Positions 38,141 through 47,053 of a stretch of DNA of 64,000 bases are shown piece after piece. Source of the DNA: Betaproteobacteria bacterium (GTDB lineage Bacteria; Acidobacteriota; Terriglobia; Acidiferrales; UBA7541); contig CAJCHZ010000054.1 in the NCBI GenBank assembly GCA_903970165.1, forward strand, positions 1 to 64,000. The letters are read 5' to 3'. Both the position numbers and the translations under genes were made by a program. Under the pieces are notes generated by a model. It was not told where the DNA came from. It ran no database searches and saw nothing but the letters and a program-made list of their open reading frames with translations. Position 1 is the first letter of the stretch. Each line of letters starts with the position of its first letter.

Positions 38141-39367
38141 ATGAGGAGGCTCATGAGCAGCACAATGAAGCGGTTGAACCTTGCGCTCACCTCGCTGCTG
38201 GTTTTCTCAACGGTCTTCGCGCTAGAGGCTGGAACTCGGCAGGGCACCGATTCCCTACCGTCGCAGCAAACCGTCAAGTCGCTGTCCTACATTAAGAGTA
38301 CAAGCAACGGCGCAAGTGCGGTCCTCAGTTATTCGGAGTTGTGGGAATTGCTAAACGCTTCTAGAACGTATTCGAAAAGCGTCGAAATTCTTCCACGATT
38401 CCATGAGCCCATCCGGACGCGAGGCGAAACGGGCATTTCTGTATTCAAGAAAGCCTCGCCGAGCGTTGTCATGGTGGTGACCGCAAATTTCAAAGACGAC
38501 AAAATCACAGAATCAGGTCTTGGTACGGGCGTCATTATCGATTCCTCGGGCGACGTTTTGACAAACTGGCATGTGATCCATGGATTTGAGACGGGAATCA
38601 TCTTCCTGAAACCAACGCTAGGCACGGAGCCCGACAAAAATAGCGCCTATGGAGTGAGGCTCGTTTCGGAAAGTGAACAGGCCGATTTGGCTTTACTCAG
38701 GATTATTAAGCCTCCTCCCGGTTTGGTTGGAGTCAGCCTCGGCGACCTCTCGTCCATCCAAGTCGCCGAAGATATTCACATTATTGGCCATCCTCATGGT
38801 CAACTCTGGTCATATAGCACGGGCGTAGTTAGCCAAGTCCGGAGCAACTATGACTGGCAATACGCGGACGGGTCAAAACACACTGCGAGAGTGTTGCAAA
38901 TGCAAACCGCAATCAACCCGGGTAACTCAGGGGGTCCGGTGCTCGACAATGACGCGAAGATGCTGGGCCTCGTCGCCATGAGCGAAGAGGGCCAAAACCT
39001 GAATTACGCCGTTGCCATCGACGTGATCAAAGAATTTGTGAGCAAGGCTCTGGCGAGTAAAACGCGAGGATCTGACACCGCGCCCCCTTCTGAGAGAGGA
39101 GAGATCTATTCTGCCCATACCGGGGAAGGGCTGTCAGTAGTGAAGATCGTTTATTCGAATCTGATCTCCTATACAGTTCGCGATCCTAAGGGTGTCCCGC
39201 TCGAGCAATTTGCCGAAAGCTCTGACGGAGATGTCCTTTTTGGTTCGAAGCCGAACGGATTCGGCGGTTTCTCCAAATGGACGTTCAAGCCCTCGTCCGG
39301 AAAATCAGTCTCTATATCGTCTTCGGGAATCGGCCCGGATTTGATTATGCCAGGTGGAACAAACTAG
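38141..39367 (+). CDS. Exported trypsin-like (S1C/HtrA-type) serine protease
   Basis: 408 aa from ATG 38141; ATG 38153 or 38165 also possible. The N-terminal hydrophobic export signal is MKRLNLALTSLLVFSTVFAL. The protease domain (~100-310) carries the triad: His in VLTNWHVIHGF (codon 38570-38572), Asp in SEQADLALLRI, Ser in NPGNSGGPVL (codon 38927-38929). GTGVIIDSSGDVLTNWHVIH is the HtrA-like opening. No PDZ domain follows; instead there is a ~90-residue beta-rich C-terminus (LSVVKIVYSNLISYTVRDPK). First gene of a four-gene run with a hypothetical exported protein, CHASE2 and TPR-CHAT. Possibly the initiating or processed protease of a cascade; this role is inferred. Confidence 0.85.
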   Translation: MRRLMSSTMKRLNLALTSLLVFSTVFALEAGTRQGTDSLPSQQTVKSLSYIKSTSNGASAVLSYSELWELLNASRTYSKSVEILPRFHEPIRTRGETGISVFKKASPSVVMVVTANFKDDKITESGLGTGVIIDSSGDVLTNWHVIHGFETGIIFLKPTLGTEPDKNSAYGVRLVSESEQADLALLRIIKPPPGLVGVSLGDLSSIQVAEDIHIIGHPHGQLWSYSTGVVSQVRSNYDWQYADGSKHTARVLQMQTAINPGNSGGPVLDNDAKMLGLVAMSEEGQNLNYAVAIDVIKEFVSKALASKTRGSDTAPPSERGEIYSAHTGEGLSVVKIVYSNLISYTVRDPKGVPLEQFAESSDGDVLFGSKPNGFGGFSKWTFKPSSGKSVSISSSGIGPDLIMPGGTN

Positions 39368-39451
39368 GTTGGAGTGGTCCCCGTTTTGACCCGGTGAGAG
39401 GAGCTAGTTCAGGTGGCACTACATCTAGATCGAAAGCATCGTCGGCTCATC

Positions 39452-40315
39452 ATGGCGAGAGAATGGTCCCGCTGCGCGATTCTTTGTTTAGGTTTCCTGT
39501 TTCTCTCGGGCCCCCTCGCCTTCGCACAACAGAAGGTTGGCTTCATACTCGACATTCGCGGCCAATGGACCGACGGAGAGTCGCAGGGCTTCGTAAAATT
39601 GGGACAACTGCTTCCTGGAGAATCGCTTTTAGCGAATCGAACTCCTGTCGACGGAGACCGCGTCGTCATTGCAAACATGCATGGAGAGGTGATTAAAACC
39701 ATTCGCTGTAAAGAAGCGGTCTGCCGAGAATGTACCGCATCTGGCTCTTGCTACGACCCGATCCACCCTCTGCCGAAAGCGACTGAGCCTGCCAACAGTG
39801 CCTCGGTCTTGCTAAATGCCGTTCTCGATCTCTTCGCAGAGAAGCCCGAACGATACTCCCTACACCGGGTACGCGGCCCTGATGCGGACTCGACAAACGG
39901 TGCAGTTCTTCGAGTTGATTCTGGCGCCGTTGATTTTCGTACATTACTCACGGGAAAGGAAAAGGGCCATTACGAAGTAGAGCTTATCCCCATTTCTCGC
40001 GAAACGCACGGTAACGAACCGTCGCCGTCTTTTCGTGGTGACCTCAACTGGAATCCGGGCGAAAAGGCAATACTGCCTCTCCAACGTATCGCTTCAGGCC
40101 TCTACGAGGCCCGCGTCTATCATGGCTCGGCGATGTCAAGCACGTGGGTGCTTCTGTCTACCGGCGCCGAATTCCAGAGCTCTCTGGATGCTTATGAGGA
40201 ATTTGTGCGCCGGACCGAAGGTTGGGGCGATAGCCTCACACCGGCCACCAAGCAGGCGTATCAACGCGCATTTCTCGAGTATTTGAACTTGCACCATTCA
40301 GGATCTGCCCAGTGA
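39452..40315 (+). CDS. Exported protein of unknown function in the CHAT cluster
   Basis: 287 aa from ATG 39452 (MAREWSRCAILCLGFLFLSG, signal peptide to AFAQ). The first mature domain is beta-rich (QKVGFILDIRGQWTDGESQG, GDRVVIANMHGEVIKTIRC), FecR/SH3-like in rhythm. It leads into a four-Cys motif (RCKEAVCRECTASGSCYD), which could bind metal or form disulfides. The second part (YEVELIPISRE to LYEARVYHGSAMSSTWVLL) looks Ig-like, and it ends in a helical tail (YEEFVRRTEGWGDSLTPATK). No family recognised. Its TGA overlaps the GTG start of the CHASE2 gene, so the two are translationally coupled and likely function together. Confidence 0.65.
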   Translation: MAREWSRCAILCLGFLFLSGPLAFAQQKVGFILDIRGQWTDGESQGFVKLGQLLPGESLLANRTPVDGDRVVIANMHGEVIKTIRCKEAVCRECTASGSCYDPIHPLPKATEPANSASVLLNAVLDLFAEKPERYSLHRVRGPDADSTNGAVLRVDSGAVDFRTLLTGKEKGHYEVELIPISRETHGNEPSPSFRGDLNWNPGEKAILPLQRIASGLYEARVYHGSAMSSTWVLLSTGAEFQSSLDAYEEFVRRTEGWGDSLTPATKQAYQRAFLEYLNLHHSGSAQ

Positions 40316-41529
40316 CAATTGACGCGTCCAGCGCCCACGTGGAAGGTGAAGCGGCGAAGCCCCTGCCCGTTCATCGCGTCAGTCTCGCAAGACGCCTGGT
40401 TCGGGCGCTGCCAGTCGTCGCGACACTCTTCCTGCTGACCTGGATATTCGGCCACTCCGGTGTGCTTCATCGTATCGAACGCGTCGTTTCGGACGCCCAG
40501 CTTCGCATCAACCGAGTTCCCGCCGACAGTCCCGTGGTCATCGTTAATATCGATGACGAGGATTACCGAGATATTTTTGGAAGCATTAGTCCTCTTAACC
40601 CAGCCCAACTCGACGTCCTCATTTCTGCTATCACCAAAGGCCAGCCGTCCGTTATCGGAGTCGACATCGACACCTCCGACAAACGCTTTGCGACAGAGTT
40701 CGCGCTCAAGAACTGGAGCCCTCAGATTGTGTGGGAGCGAGAACTCAGGGAAGTTCCACAGGAAGGGACAGAGGGCGAGCGGCTGGAGCCTCTCGATATT
40801 CTCGGAGGTCAGAAAGATATCGACCCCCGCACCAACTCCTCTGGGCTTCCTCTTCTGGTTGACGACGCCGAAGACAAAGTCACCCGCAGGTACCGTAGGT
40901 CGATAGCCACCCAAAACGGAATGCTGCCCTCCCTTCCCTTTGCAATTGCGACAACATACCTCCAGAACGACCCCGCTCGGCTCTCAAGGCTGGAAAACTC
41001 CCCCGAGGATCTCCTCATCCGTTACTCCGGGAATCCGGAGGGCTCCCATCGTCTCCATTTTTCCGCCAGAAAACTGATCGAACTTTCAAGAAGCTGGCCT
41101 CAAGCGAGTCCGATTCGAGACAAAATCGTCCTTCTCGGAGGATCTTATGTGGGTCAAGACCGTCATGAGACCCCGATGGGCCAGCTAACCGGGCTTGAGA
41201 TAATGGCAAACGTGGTCGAAACGGAATTGGCGGGCGGCGGTGAAAAACCACCAAGTCGCTGGGTGATCTTCCTTCTCGAGTTATTCGAGGCATTCGTACT
41301 CGTCTCGTTGTTTCACGCGTTGCCCTTTCGATTCGCACTGCTCTGGAGCGTGCTGTTGATCCCGGTTATGGCCATCTTCTGCAGTTTTCTCGCTTATCGA
41401 AATGGAAGTCATTTTGTACAGTTCGTCTTTGTATTGCTGGGATTGCTCGTGTTCGAGGTGTACGAACATTTTCGGAGAAGCTCGATTCCGAACGTCTATC
41501 ACGAAATCAAAGGTGTCCCGCGCACATGA
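40312..41529 (+). CDS. CHASE2-domain membrane sensor protein
   Basis: 405 aa, GTG start overlapping the upstream stop (GTGA). One N-terminal membrane helix (LVRALPVVATLFLLTWIFGH, ~30-50) is followed by a ~250-residue extracytoplasmic CHASE2 domain (DAQLRINRVPADSPVVIVNI, DDEDYRDIFG, QPSVIGVDIDTSDKRF, IRDKIVLLGGSYVGQDRHET, LTGLEIMANVVETEL). The C-terminal end has three membrane helices (WVIFLLELFEAFVLVSLFHA and two more). No kinase, cyclase or GGDEF output domain follows, so signal output must pass through partners. CHASE2 genes are known to neighbour CHAT proteases in other bacteria, notably cyanobacteria. Expected to sense an unknown extracellular cue. Confidence 0.85.
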   Translation: MTIDASSAHVEGEAAKPLPVHRVSLARRLVRALPVVATLFLLTWIFGHSGVLHRIERVVSDAQLRINRVPADSPVVIVNIDDEDYRDIFGSISPLNPAQLDVLISAITKGQPSVIGVDIDTSDKRFATEFALKNWSPQIVWERELREVPQEGTEGERLEPLDILGGQKDIDPRTNSSGLPLLVDDAEDKVTRRYRRSIATQNGMLPSLPFAIATTYLQNDPARLSRLENSPEDLLIRYSGNPEGSHRLHFSARKLIELSRSWPQASPIRDKIVLLGGSYVGQDRHETPMGQLTGLEIMANVVETELAGGGEKPPSRWVIFLLELFEAFVLVSLFHALPFRFALLWSVLLIPVMAIFCSFLAYRNGSHFVQFVFVLLGLLVFEVYEHFRRSSIPNVYHEIKGVPRT

Positions 41530-41683
41530 GCGGTCGAGCAGCAGTTGCGCGTAGAGTGGTCGTCCCAGAAAGGTGAAGGATAGGAAAATATCTCCTTCGA
41601 TTTTAAGCTCTCGGCTCACACATGTTAGACAATAGGTACTTGCAGGACTATTTCGAACAGTAAGCGCCATTTGCACTGCAACC

Positions 41684-43105
41684 ATGCGAAAACGCGCCCA
41701 ACTTCTCGCAGTCTTGTTCCCGTGCCTGTGGGCATCGTGGCTTTTCCTTTCTCCCGCGCCGGCCACGGCGCAGGACCGAAACACGACCGATCCGACAATC
41801 CCTGCGGAAATGACGCCCAGCGATCCCGATATCCGGACCCTACTCGGCATCGACAACCAGTCTTGTAAGCCAAACGACACTGCATGGACGGAAAAGCTCG
41901 AAAAAGCCTTGGAAATGGCCGACGCTCGAGGGCTCATAGGTGATAAAGCTCTCCTCGAAGCCTCTCTGGCTTCCACGGTTCTCGTTCAAGGAAATGCCGA
42001 CCAATCCTTCCTGCTTTATCGGAAAGCTCTCGAGGATTCTATTACTGCCAATCGACAGGTCCTAAGAGCTGATATCTTGATTTCTCTTTCCTCCGAATCG
42101 CAAATGAAGGGAGACCATCAGGCGGCAACGCGGCTTCTTACCGAAGCTCTTTCCTTATCGGAGAAGAACGGCAATCTATACGGAAAAGCGAGAGCACTTG
42201 GCGAACTCGCTAAACTCAAACTCCCGGAAGGAAAAAATGGCGACGCGGAAAATCTCCTGGGCCATGCCCTCGATATTGACAGGTTGAACGGCTACAAGTT
42301 CGAGGCTGTGCATCTCTACTACAAGGGCTCGTATCAAGGTTTCGTCGGCGACGAAGACGCGGCCATGCAGACCTTGCTCGAAGCCAGAACAAAAGCCGTC
42401 GCGGCCAAGGACACACTAACCTTTGTTCAAGCCGAAAATGCCTATGCGTTTGGGTTGGTCAAAAAAGGAAAGACCGACGAAGCCCTCCGGCAGATGGATA
42501 TGTTTCATCGAATGGAATTCGCGGAATTTATTCCAGATGTCGCGATCCGCACTTGTCTGCAGTCCTATCTTCAGCTCCCAATCGCACGGCTCATTTGGCT
42601 CGAGGGATTTGCCAACGTTCTTGAGGCCGCGAATCAAAAAGAAAGAGAAATTGAAGTCTGGAACGAGGTATTTTCCACAAGCCAAGGGATCGGCTTACTG
42701 GCCGGAGAATCCGAGGCTAAGGAGAAAGTGGCGAATCTCGAGAACCAACTGAAAAAAAACGAAGACGCCCTCCGCGATTATCGGACTGCGGCCGACCTCT
42801 ACCGAAAGCAAGGGAGCGATGCGTTTCTGGATCGCGTTGAAATCTCAGAAGCAGTCCTACTCGTGAATGTCGGGAGAGGAAAAGAAGCCCTCCCGATCGT
42901 CGAAGAAATAACGTCGTATGCCAAGCGGCTCAATCTTCGTCAGCTCGAATTCAGGGCGTATATCACTCTCTCGGGTATCTATCAGCGGAGGGAGAATTGG
43001 ACAAGGCACGTAGCGCGCTCGAAACGGCGACGGCCATGGTTCATCCGGGCCCTTTCGATGAAGAACTCGACAATAAAGCCGTTCACCTTGCCTACGTCTC
43101 CCTGA
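41684..43105 (+). CDS. N-terminal part of exported TPR-CHAT protein (frameshifted)
   Basis: 473 aa. A clear signal peptide (MRKRAQLLAVLFPCLWASWL to ATAQ) means export. The rest is an alpha-solenoid of TPR-like repeats (ADQSFLLYRKALEDSITANR, QAATRLLTEALSLSEKNGNL, KARALGELAKLKLPEGKNGD). The last ~25 residues (WTRHVARSKRRRPWFIRALS) are Arg-rich and unlike the rest, whereas the overlapping frame starting near 42970-42997 continues perfect TPR sequence (LDKARSALETATAMV). So this is the 5' part of a larger gene, split by a one-base frame change. Whether that is biological or a sequence error cannot be told here. Confidence 0.8.
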   Translation: MRKRAQLLAVLFPCLWASWLFLSPAPATAQDRNTTDPTIPAEMTPSDPDIRTLLGIDNQSCKPNDTAWTEKLEKALEMADARGLIGDKALLEASLASTVLVQGNADQSFLLYRKALEDSITANRQVLRADILISLSSESQMKGDHQAATRLLTEALSLSEKNGNLYGKARALGELAKLKLPEGKNGDAENLLGHALDIDRLNGYKFEAVHLYYKGSYQGFVGDEDAAMQTLLEARTKAVAAKDTLTFVQAENAYAFGLVKKGKTDEALRQMDMFHRMEFAEFIPDVAIRTCLQSYLQLPIARLIWLEGFANVLEAANQKEREIEVWNEVFSTSQGIGLLAGESEAKEKVANLENQLKKNEDALRDYRTAADLYRKQGSDAFLDRVEISEAVLLVNVGRGKEALPIVEEITSYAKRLNLRQLEFRAYITLSGIYQRRENWTRHVARSKRRRPWFIRALSMKNSTIKPFTLPTSP

Positions 43106-46100
43106 CCGACGTTTACAGAAAATTGGCGATACCCACAAGGGAGCTCATCGCCATTGATCAGGCGTTTTTTGTCTCGTTGCACTTGAAAGATGATGCCGCA
43201 CAGAAAAAGGAAGTCGACTATCTAGACCAACGGATCAAAGAGCTGCGAGTCCGGGAATTCGTCGAGCAGAAACACAAAGAGGGCCAACTCACTGAATCGC
43301 TGATTTACACCTACATCCTGTACATACGCGATGTAACGCCCACCAAGCCCGCCGACGAACAAGGCTGGCAGCGCATCCTTAGTCTCCCCTTCCAAATCGT
43401 ACAAACACCTGAAGGACCTCGCGAACTAGCGGAAATACTCAAAGATCTAGGCCCAGTGCAAGGCCTCGAAAAGCTTCCTTTACTAAATGCCCTGGCCAGA
43501 TACTACACCGGTCCAGGTGCGGATCCTCGGTTGGCAGAACGCTATGCCCTTGAAGCAGAAAACCTCTTAAATGGCATGCAGGGGGACCAGACTGCACTAA
43601 AGGTGGAGAGTACCTGTGAGCTAGCGTTGTCTTATGCCCGTCAAAACAAGAACGCCCTGGCCGAAACGAAACGCGCGGAATGTCTCAGCTTTGCTGGAAA
43701 AACACAAAACGAGCAAACCATTGTTTATGCGGATGCCGTCGACGGCATCGTCCAGGCACAAACTGGCAACCTGGCTGGAACCAAAAAATCTCTTGAACGA
43801 CTCATTTCGAAGTCGCCCAACGACCCCGAACTTGTCGTTGAGCTTGCACTATCGCTTGCCAGCACAAAGCTCTATGACGAAGCAAATTCGCAGCTGGGAT
43901 CCGCGGTCCGCAAGATCCTGTCCGCGGGAGATAAAAGCAAAGCCGCCGGAGCCTATGCCCGCGCTTCTTTCGTTCTTAGTACAGATTCCTCGGAAACCGC
44001 CAAAAAGCTTCAGTTGGAGTATTTGAATGCGGCCTTGAAGTTGTACCACGAGCTCGGAGCAAAGACTGAAGAAGCACAAGGGCTCCTCGCACTGGGAGAT
44101 TATTTCCTCAGACTCTCGCAGCATAAGGCTGCCATCGACCAGTACACAAAGGCAAGGCAACTTGCGGAGAGTTCGAATCAATCAACCATTCTTGCTCAGT
44201 CGGCTTTTGGGCTCGGCAATGTGTACCAGGCCCAAAAGGATTTCGGCAAAGCGGCTCAATTCCACGAAGAGGCCGCAAAACGTTTTCATGAATTGGGCAA
44301 CAGTGTGGGCGAAACGAACTCTCTCCGTAACTTAGGAAGCGACTACTATCAACTGAACAATCTAGAGAAGGCCTTGCCCGCATTACTCGAAGCTCGGAAA
44401 GTGGCAAATTCCGCCGGCCCCCTCTTTGCCTATTTCGCCGCATATTTCTTGGGACACTTCTACGATTCACAGGGCCAGTACGAAAAAGGGCTTGCCTCCT
44501 TTCGAGACGCTGCCGAAATTACCACGAAGGCGGATGATACCGAACATTCCGCCTATTCTCATCTCGCGCTCGCCGGTGTAGTCGGATTCCTGGGCGCCTG
44601 GGAAGACTCCGTAGCGGAATCGGAAACCGCTTTGGCCCTTTTCGAAAAGATCGGAAACAAAGAGGGCCAAGCCGCCTGCTGGGCTCACCTAACGGCCATC
44701 TATTCCGATCGCACGTCGTCGATTAAGGATTTCGACAAAGCCCAGGAATGCTATCGGAAAGCCTCAGAATTGGGCTATGGCAAAACCTTAGATCTCGATC
44801 TCATGGAGATCTATCTTCAGACCGGAAAGTATGGGCAGGCTGCAAAGGTCGCTAGAGAAGCGGGTCAGAACTGTTTGAAGGAAAAGGATCCCGCATGCCA
44901 AGCCCACGCGTTGATCAGTCTGTCCGAGGCTGAGCGTCTGGATGGAAACCTAAAGGCTTCTCGATCTGCTCTCAACGAGGCTCGCCCATTGGTCGAGAGA
45001 TCACCGGACCTCTATTTAAAGGGCCGTCTCCAATATCAAGGCTCCCGGCTGCTCGCGTCAGAGGGGAAGACCGCGGAGGCCCTCGCGTCGTATAGGCAGC
45101 TCATTGCACTGATTGAAACCATCAAGGGGAGATTGGCGACACAGGACCAAAGGTCCATCGCAGAAAACTACAACTTCATCTACGACGAGCTCGTTTCTCT
45201 GCTCTATTCCATGAGCAAGAATTCCCCCGCAGAACGCTCCGCCTTTGCATCAAGCGCCCTGGAGTATGCCGAGAAAAACAAAGCCAGGCAGTTCGCTGAG
45301 AGTTGGGGCAGAGTGTTCAAGAGCCAGATGGCCATTTCCCTTCCCCCCTCCGTTCGCGAACGAGAGCAACTCCTCTATTCGCAGCGCGAGCATATCTCCG
45401 CAAAACTCGGCGAAGCTTCCGATTCTTCCGAAGCATCTGAGCGCAGCAACATAGCGAATCTGAACTCCGACCTTTCGCGAGTTCAGAACCAGATCCAACT
45501 GTTTCTCAAAGAACTCAGAACGGTTTCCCCGCAGTACGCGGCGATTGCTTATCCGGAGGATATCGCCATATCGAATCTTCCCCTCCATCGAGGAGAAACC
45601 TTGGTCGAATTCAAGGTGAGTGAGAACTCCACATTCGTTTGGATTGTTCGAAATCGGGACGGCAAGGAGAATAAACTTGAACGATTTTATGAACTGCCCA
45701 TAAAGCGTGCTTGGCTCGTGGATCAGGTTTCACGAGTACGAGCGGAACTCAATTCGGCTCATCCCGAGGCCGTCGACCTGAAACTCTGTGAGCAGTTGTT
45801 CGCGGCCCTGTTCCCAGACGACACGGGAACGATTCTCGAAAACTCCGACGAACTGGTCCTGATTCCCGATGATGCGCTGTTTGTGTTGCCCTTTGAGATG
45901 TATTCTCCACAAGCATCGAAGGGCAACTTCCCGCTTCTGAAAATTCCGACAACCTATTATCCGTCTGCCGTCTCGCTGCGCTTGGCACGAACGGCGCGTC
46001 TCCGCTCCAAATGGCAGGAGTCGTTTCTAGGTCTGGCCGATCCGATCACTTCGCCCTCCGATCCGAGATTTGAACTGGTAAAACTCCAACTAAGCCCTGA

Positions 46101-46761
46101 CAAAACTGCGCCCGCTAAGGAACTTAGTTCGGTTGAGCAGGCCCAAGTCATCACACCCAATCCAGAACGGCTGCGCTCGAGAGGATATTCCTTTGAAAGG
46201 CTTCTGGGTACCGCTGACGAGGTTCAGCACATTGCCGCCCTGCTTAAAGAGGAGAACCAACAGGTCGATGTGCGCGTTGGTGTGGATGCTACCAAGGCGA
46301 AGCTTCTCGACACAGATCTATCCAAATTTCGCTTTCTTCATTTTGCAACCCATGGGGTGCTTGCCGTAGATACCGGTGTTCAGGAACCCTCTTTGGTCCT
46401 GTCCGCTGATGGTGTCGATTCTTCGCATATGTTCTTGTCTATGTCGGAAATCCTTGCCCTCAAACTACAATCCGAATCCGTCGTGTTATCGGCGTGTAAT
46501 ACCGGATCAGGAAAGATCAGCCGGGCTGAGGGCGTTATGAGCTTGGGGAGGGCATTCTTGGCGGCAGGCGCTGAGAGCGTGACCGTGAGCTTGTGGCAGG
46601 TCTCCGACGAGTCAACCGCATTGCTGATGGAAAAATACTACAAAGCTATTTTAGAAAACAAAAAGAAAAACGCGGCATTGGCAGAAGCACGGTACGCGGT
46701 GTTCAAGAGCGGCTCGACGAACCCCTTCTTTTGGGCCCCATTCATCATTATCGGCGAGTGA
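42997..46761 (+). CDS. TPR-CHAT caspase-like protease, main part
   Basis: 1254 aa in this frame; with the upstream frame the full protein would be ~1,690 aa. About 750 residues of TPR repeats (GLGNVYQAQKDFGKAAQFHE, LGSDYYQLNNLEKALPALLE) are followed by a coiled region and a C-terminal CHAT domain. His dyad member in FLHFATHGVLA (codon 46351-46353), Cys in VVLSACNTGSGK (TGT 46495-46497), plus AEGVMSLGRAFLAAGAESVT and FFWAPFIIIGE, a canonical end. CHAT proteases are clan CD caspase relatives that cleave partner proteins once their TPR scaffold senses a trigger. TTG 42997 is only a formal start. Neighbours suggest action with the CHASE2 sensor and trypsin-like protease outside the cytoplasm. Confidence 0.88.
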   Translation: MDKARSALETATAMVHPGPFDEELDNKAVHLAYVSLTDVYRKLAIPTRELIAIDQAFFVSLHLKDDAAQKKEVDYLDQRIKELRVREFVEQKHKEGQLTESLIYTYILYIRDVTPTKPADEQGWQRILSLPFQIVQTPEGPRELAEILKDLGPVQGLEKLPLLNALARYYTGPGADPRLAERYALEAENLLNGMQGDQTALKVESTCELALSYARQNKNALAETKRAECLSFAGKTQNEQTIVYADAVDGIVQAQTGNLAGTKKSLERLISKSPNDPELVVELALSLASTKLYDEANSQLGSAVRKILSAGDKSKAAGAYARASFVLSTDSSETAKKLQLEYLNAALKLYHELGAKTEEAQGLLALGDYFLRLSQHKAAIDQYTKARQLAESSNQSTILAQSAFGLGNVYQAQKDFGKAAQFHEEAAKRFHELGNSVGETNSLRNLGSDYYQLNNLEKALPALLEARKVANSAGPLFAYFAAYFLGHFYDSQGQYEKGLASFRDAAEITTKADDTEHSAYSHLALAGVVGFLGAWEDSVAESETALALFEKIGNKEGQAACWAHLTAIYSDRTSSIKDFDKAQECYRKASELGYGKTLDLDLMEIYLQTGKYGQAAKVAREAGQNCLKEKDPACQAHALISLSEAERLDGNLKASRSALNEARPLVERSPDLYLKGRLQYQGSRLLASEGKTAEALASYRQLIALIETIKGRLATQDQRSIAENYNFIYDELVSLLYSMSKNSPAERSAFASSALEYAEKNKARQFAESWGRVFKSQMAISLPPSVREREQLLYSQREHISAKLGEASDSSEASERSNIANLNSDLSRVQNQIQLFLKELRTVSPQYAAIAYPEDIAISNLPLHRGETLVEFKVSENSTFVWIVRNRDGKENKLERFYELPIKRAWLVDQVSRVRAELNSAHPEAVDLKLCEQLFAALFPDDTGTILENSDELVLIPDDALFVLPFEMYSPQASKGNFPLLKIPTTYYPSAVSLRLARTARLRSKWQESFLGLADPITSPSDPRFELVKLQLSPDKTAPAKELSSVEQAQVITPNPERLRSRGYSFERLLGTADEVQHIAALLKEENQQVDVRVGVDATKAKLLDTDLSKFRFLHFATHGVLAVDTGVQEPSLVLSADGVDSSHMFLSMSEILALKLQSESVVLSACNTGSGKISRAEGVMSLGRAFLAAGAESVTVSLWQVSDESTALLMEKYYKAILENKKKNAALAEARYAVFKSGSTNPFFWAPFIIIGE

Positions 46762-47053
46762 TCCGGCGCATGCTGGACGTACCAAGCTGCAGCATGAGAT
46801 TCGCAAAACCGATGATCTCAATGAGCAGAACAAGAAAGGTGATGCGACAGAGTAGGTTGAGCCCGAAGGCGGCAACGCTGCCAGAAACAGAGCAACAAGG
46901 GCCGCCGGCCGATGGCTGTGGAAAAGCCGCTACGCTTGGAAATCCCGCAAAGGACGCGGGATTCCCACTTTCCCACAGCCACAACAACAACAAACCTTCG
47001 GTTACATTTCAAATGTCTCGACAACACCAGCTACGGTTACATTCTTAGATGGC
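46762..47053 (+). other. Spacer after the CHAT gene with nested inverted repeats
   Basis: No credible gene. It contains the nested palindrome at 46914-46980 and then a short (ACA)n-like tract. Predicted frames here have unnatural composition. Confidence 0.4.
46914..46980. repeat. Nested long inverted repeat
   Basis: Outer arms GGCTGTGGAAAAG (46914-46926) and CTTTCCCACAGCC (46968-46980) pair with one bulge or mismatch. Inside, TGGAAATCCCGC and GCGGGATTCCCA form a second 12-bp hairpin around AAAGGAC. As RNA or single-stranded DNA this would fold into one long, nearly continuous imperfect hairpin. It could be a terminator, a REP/attC-like folded site or debris of a small element. Confidence 0.5.

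Noticed and set aside
46593..47048. 151-codon plus-strand frame crossing the CHAT gene end
   Set aside because: Runs over the CHAT C-terminus in another frame and through the nested palindrome; no recognisable features.
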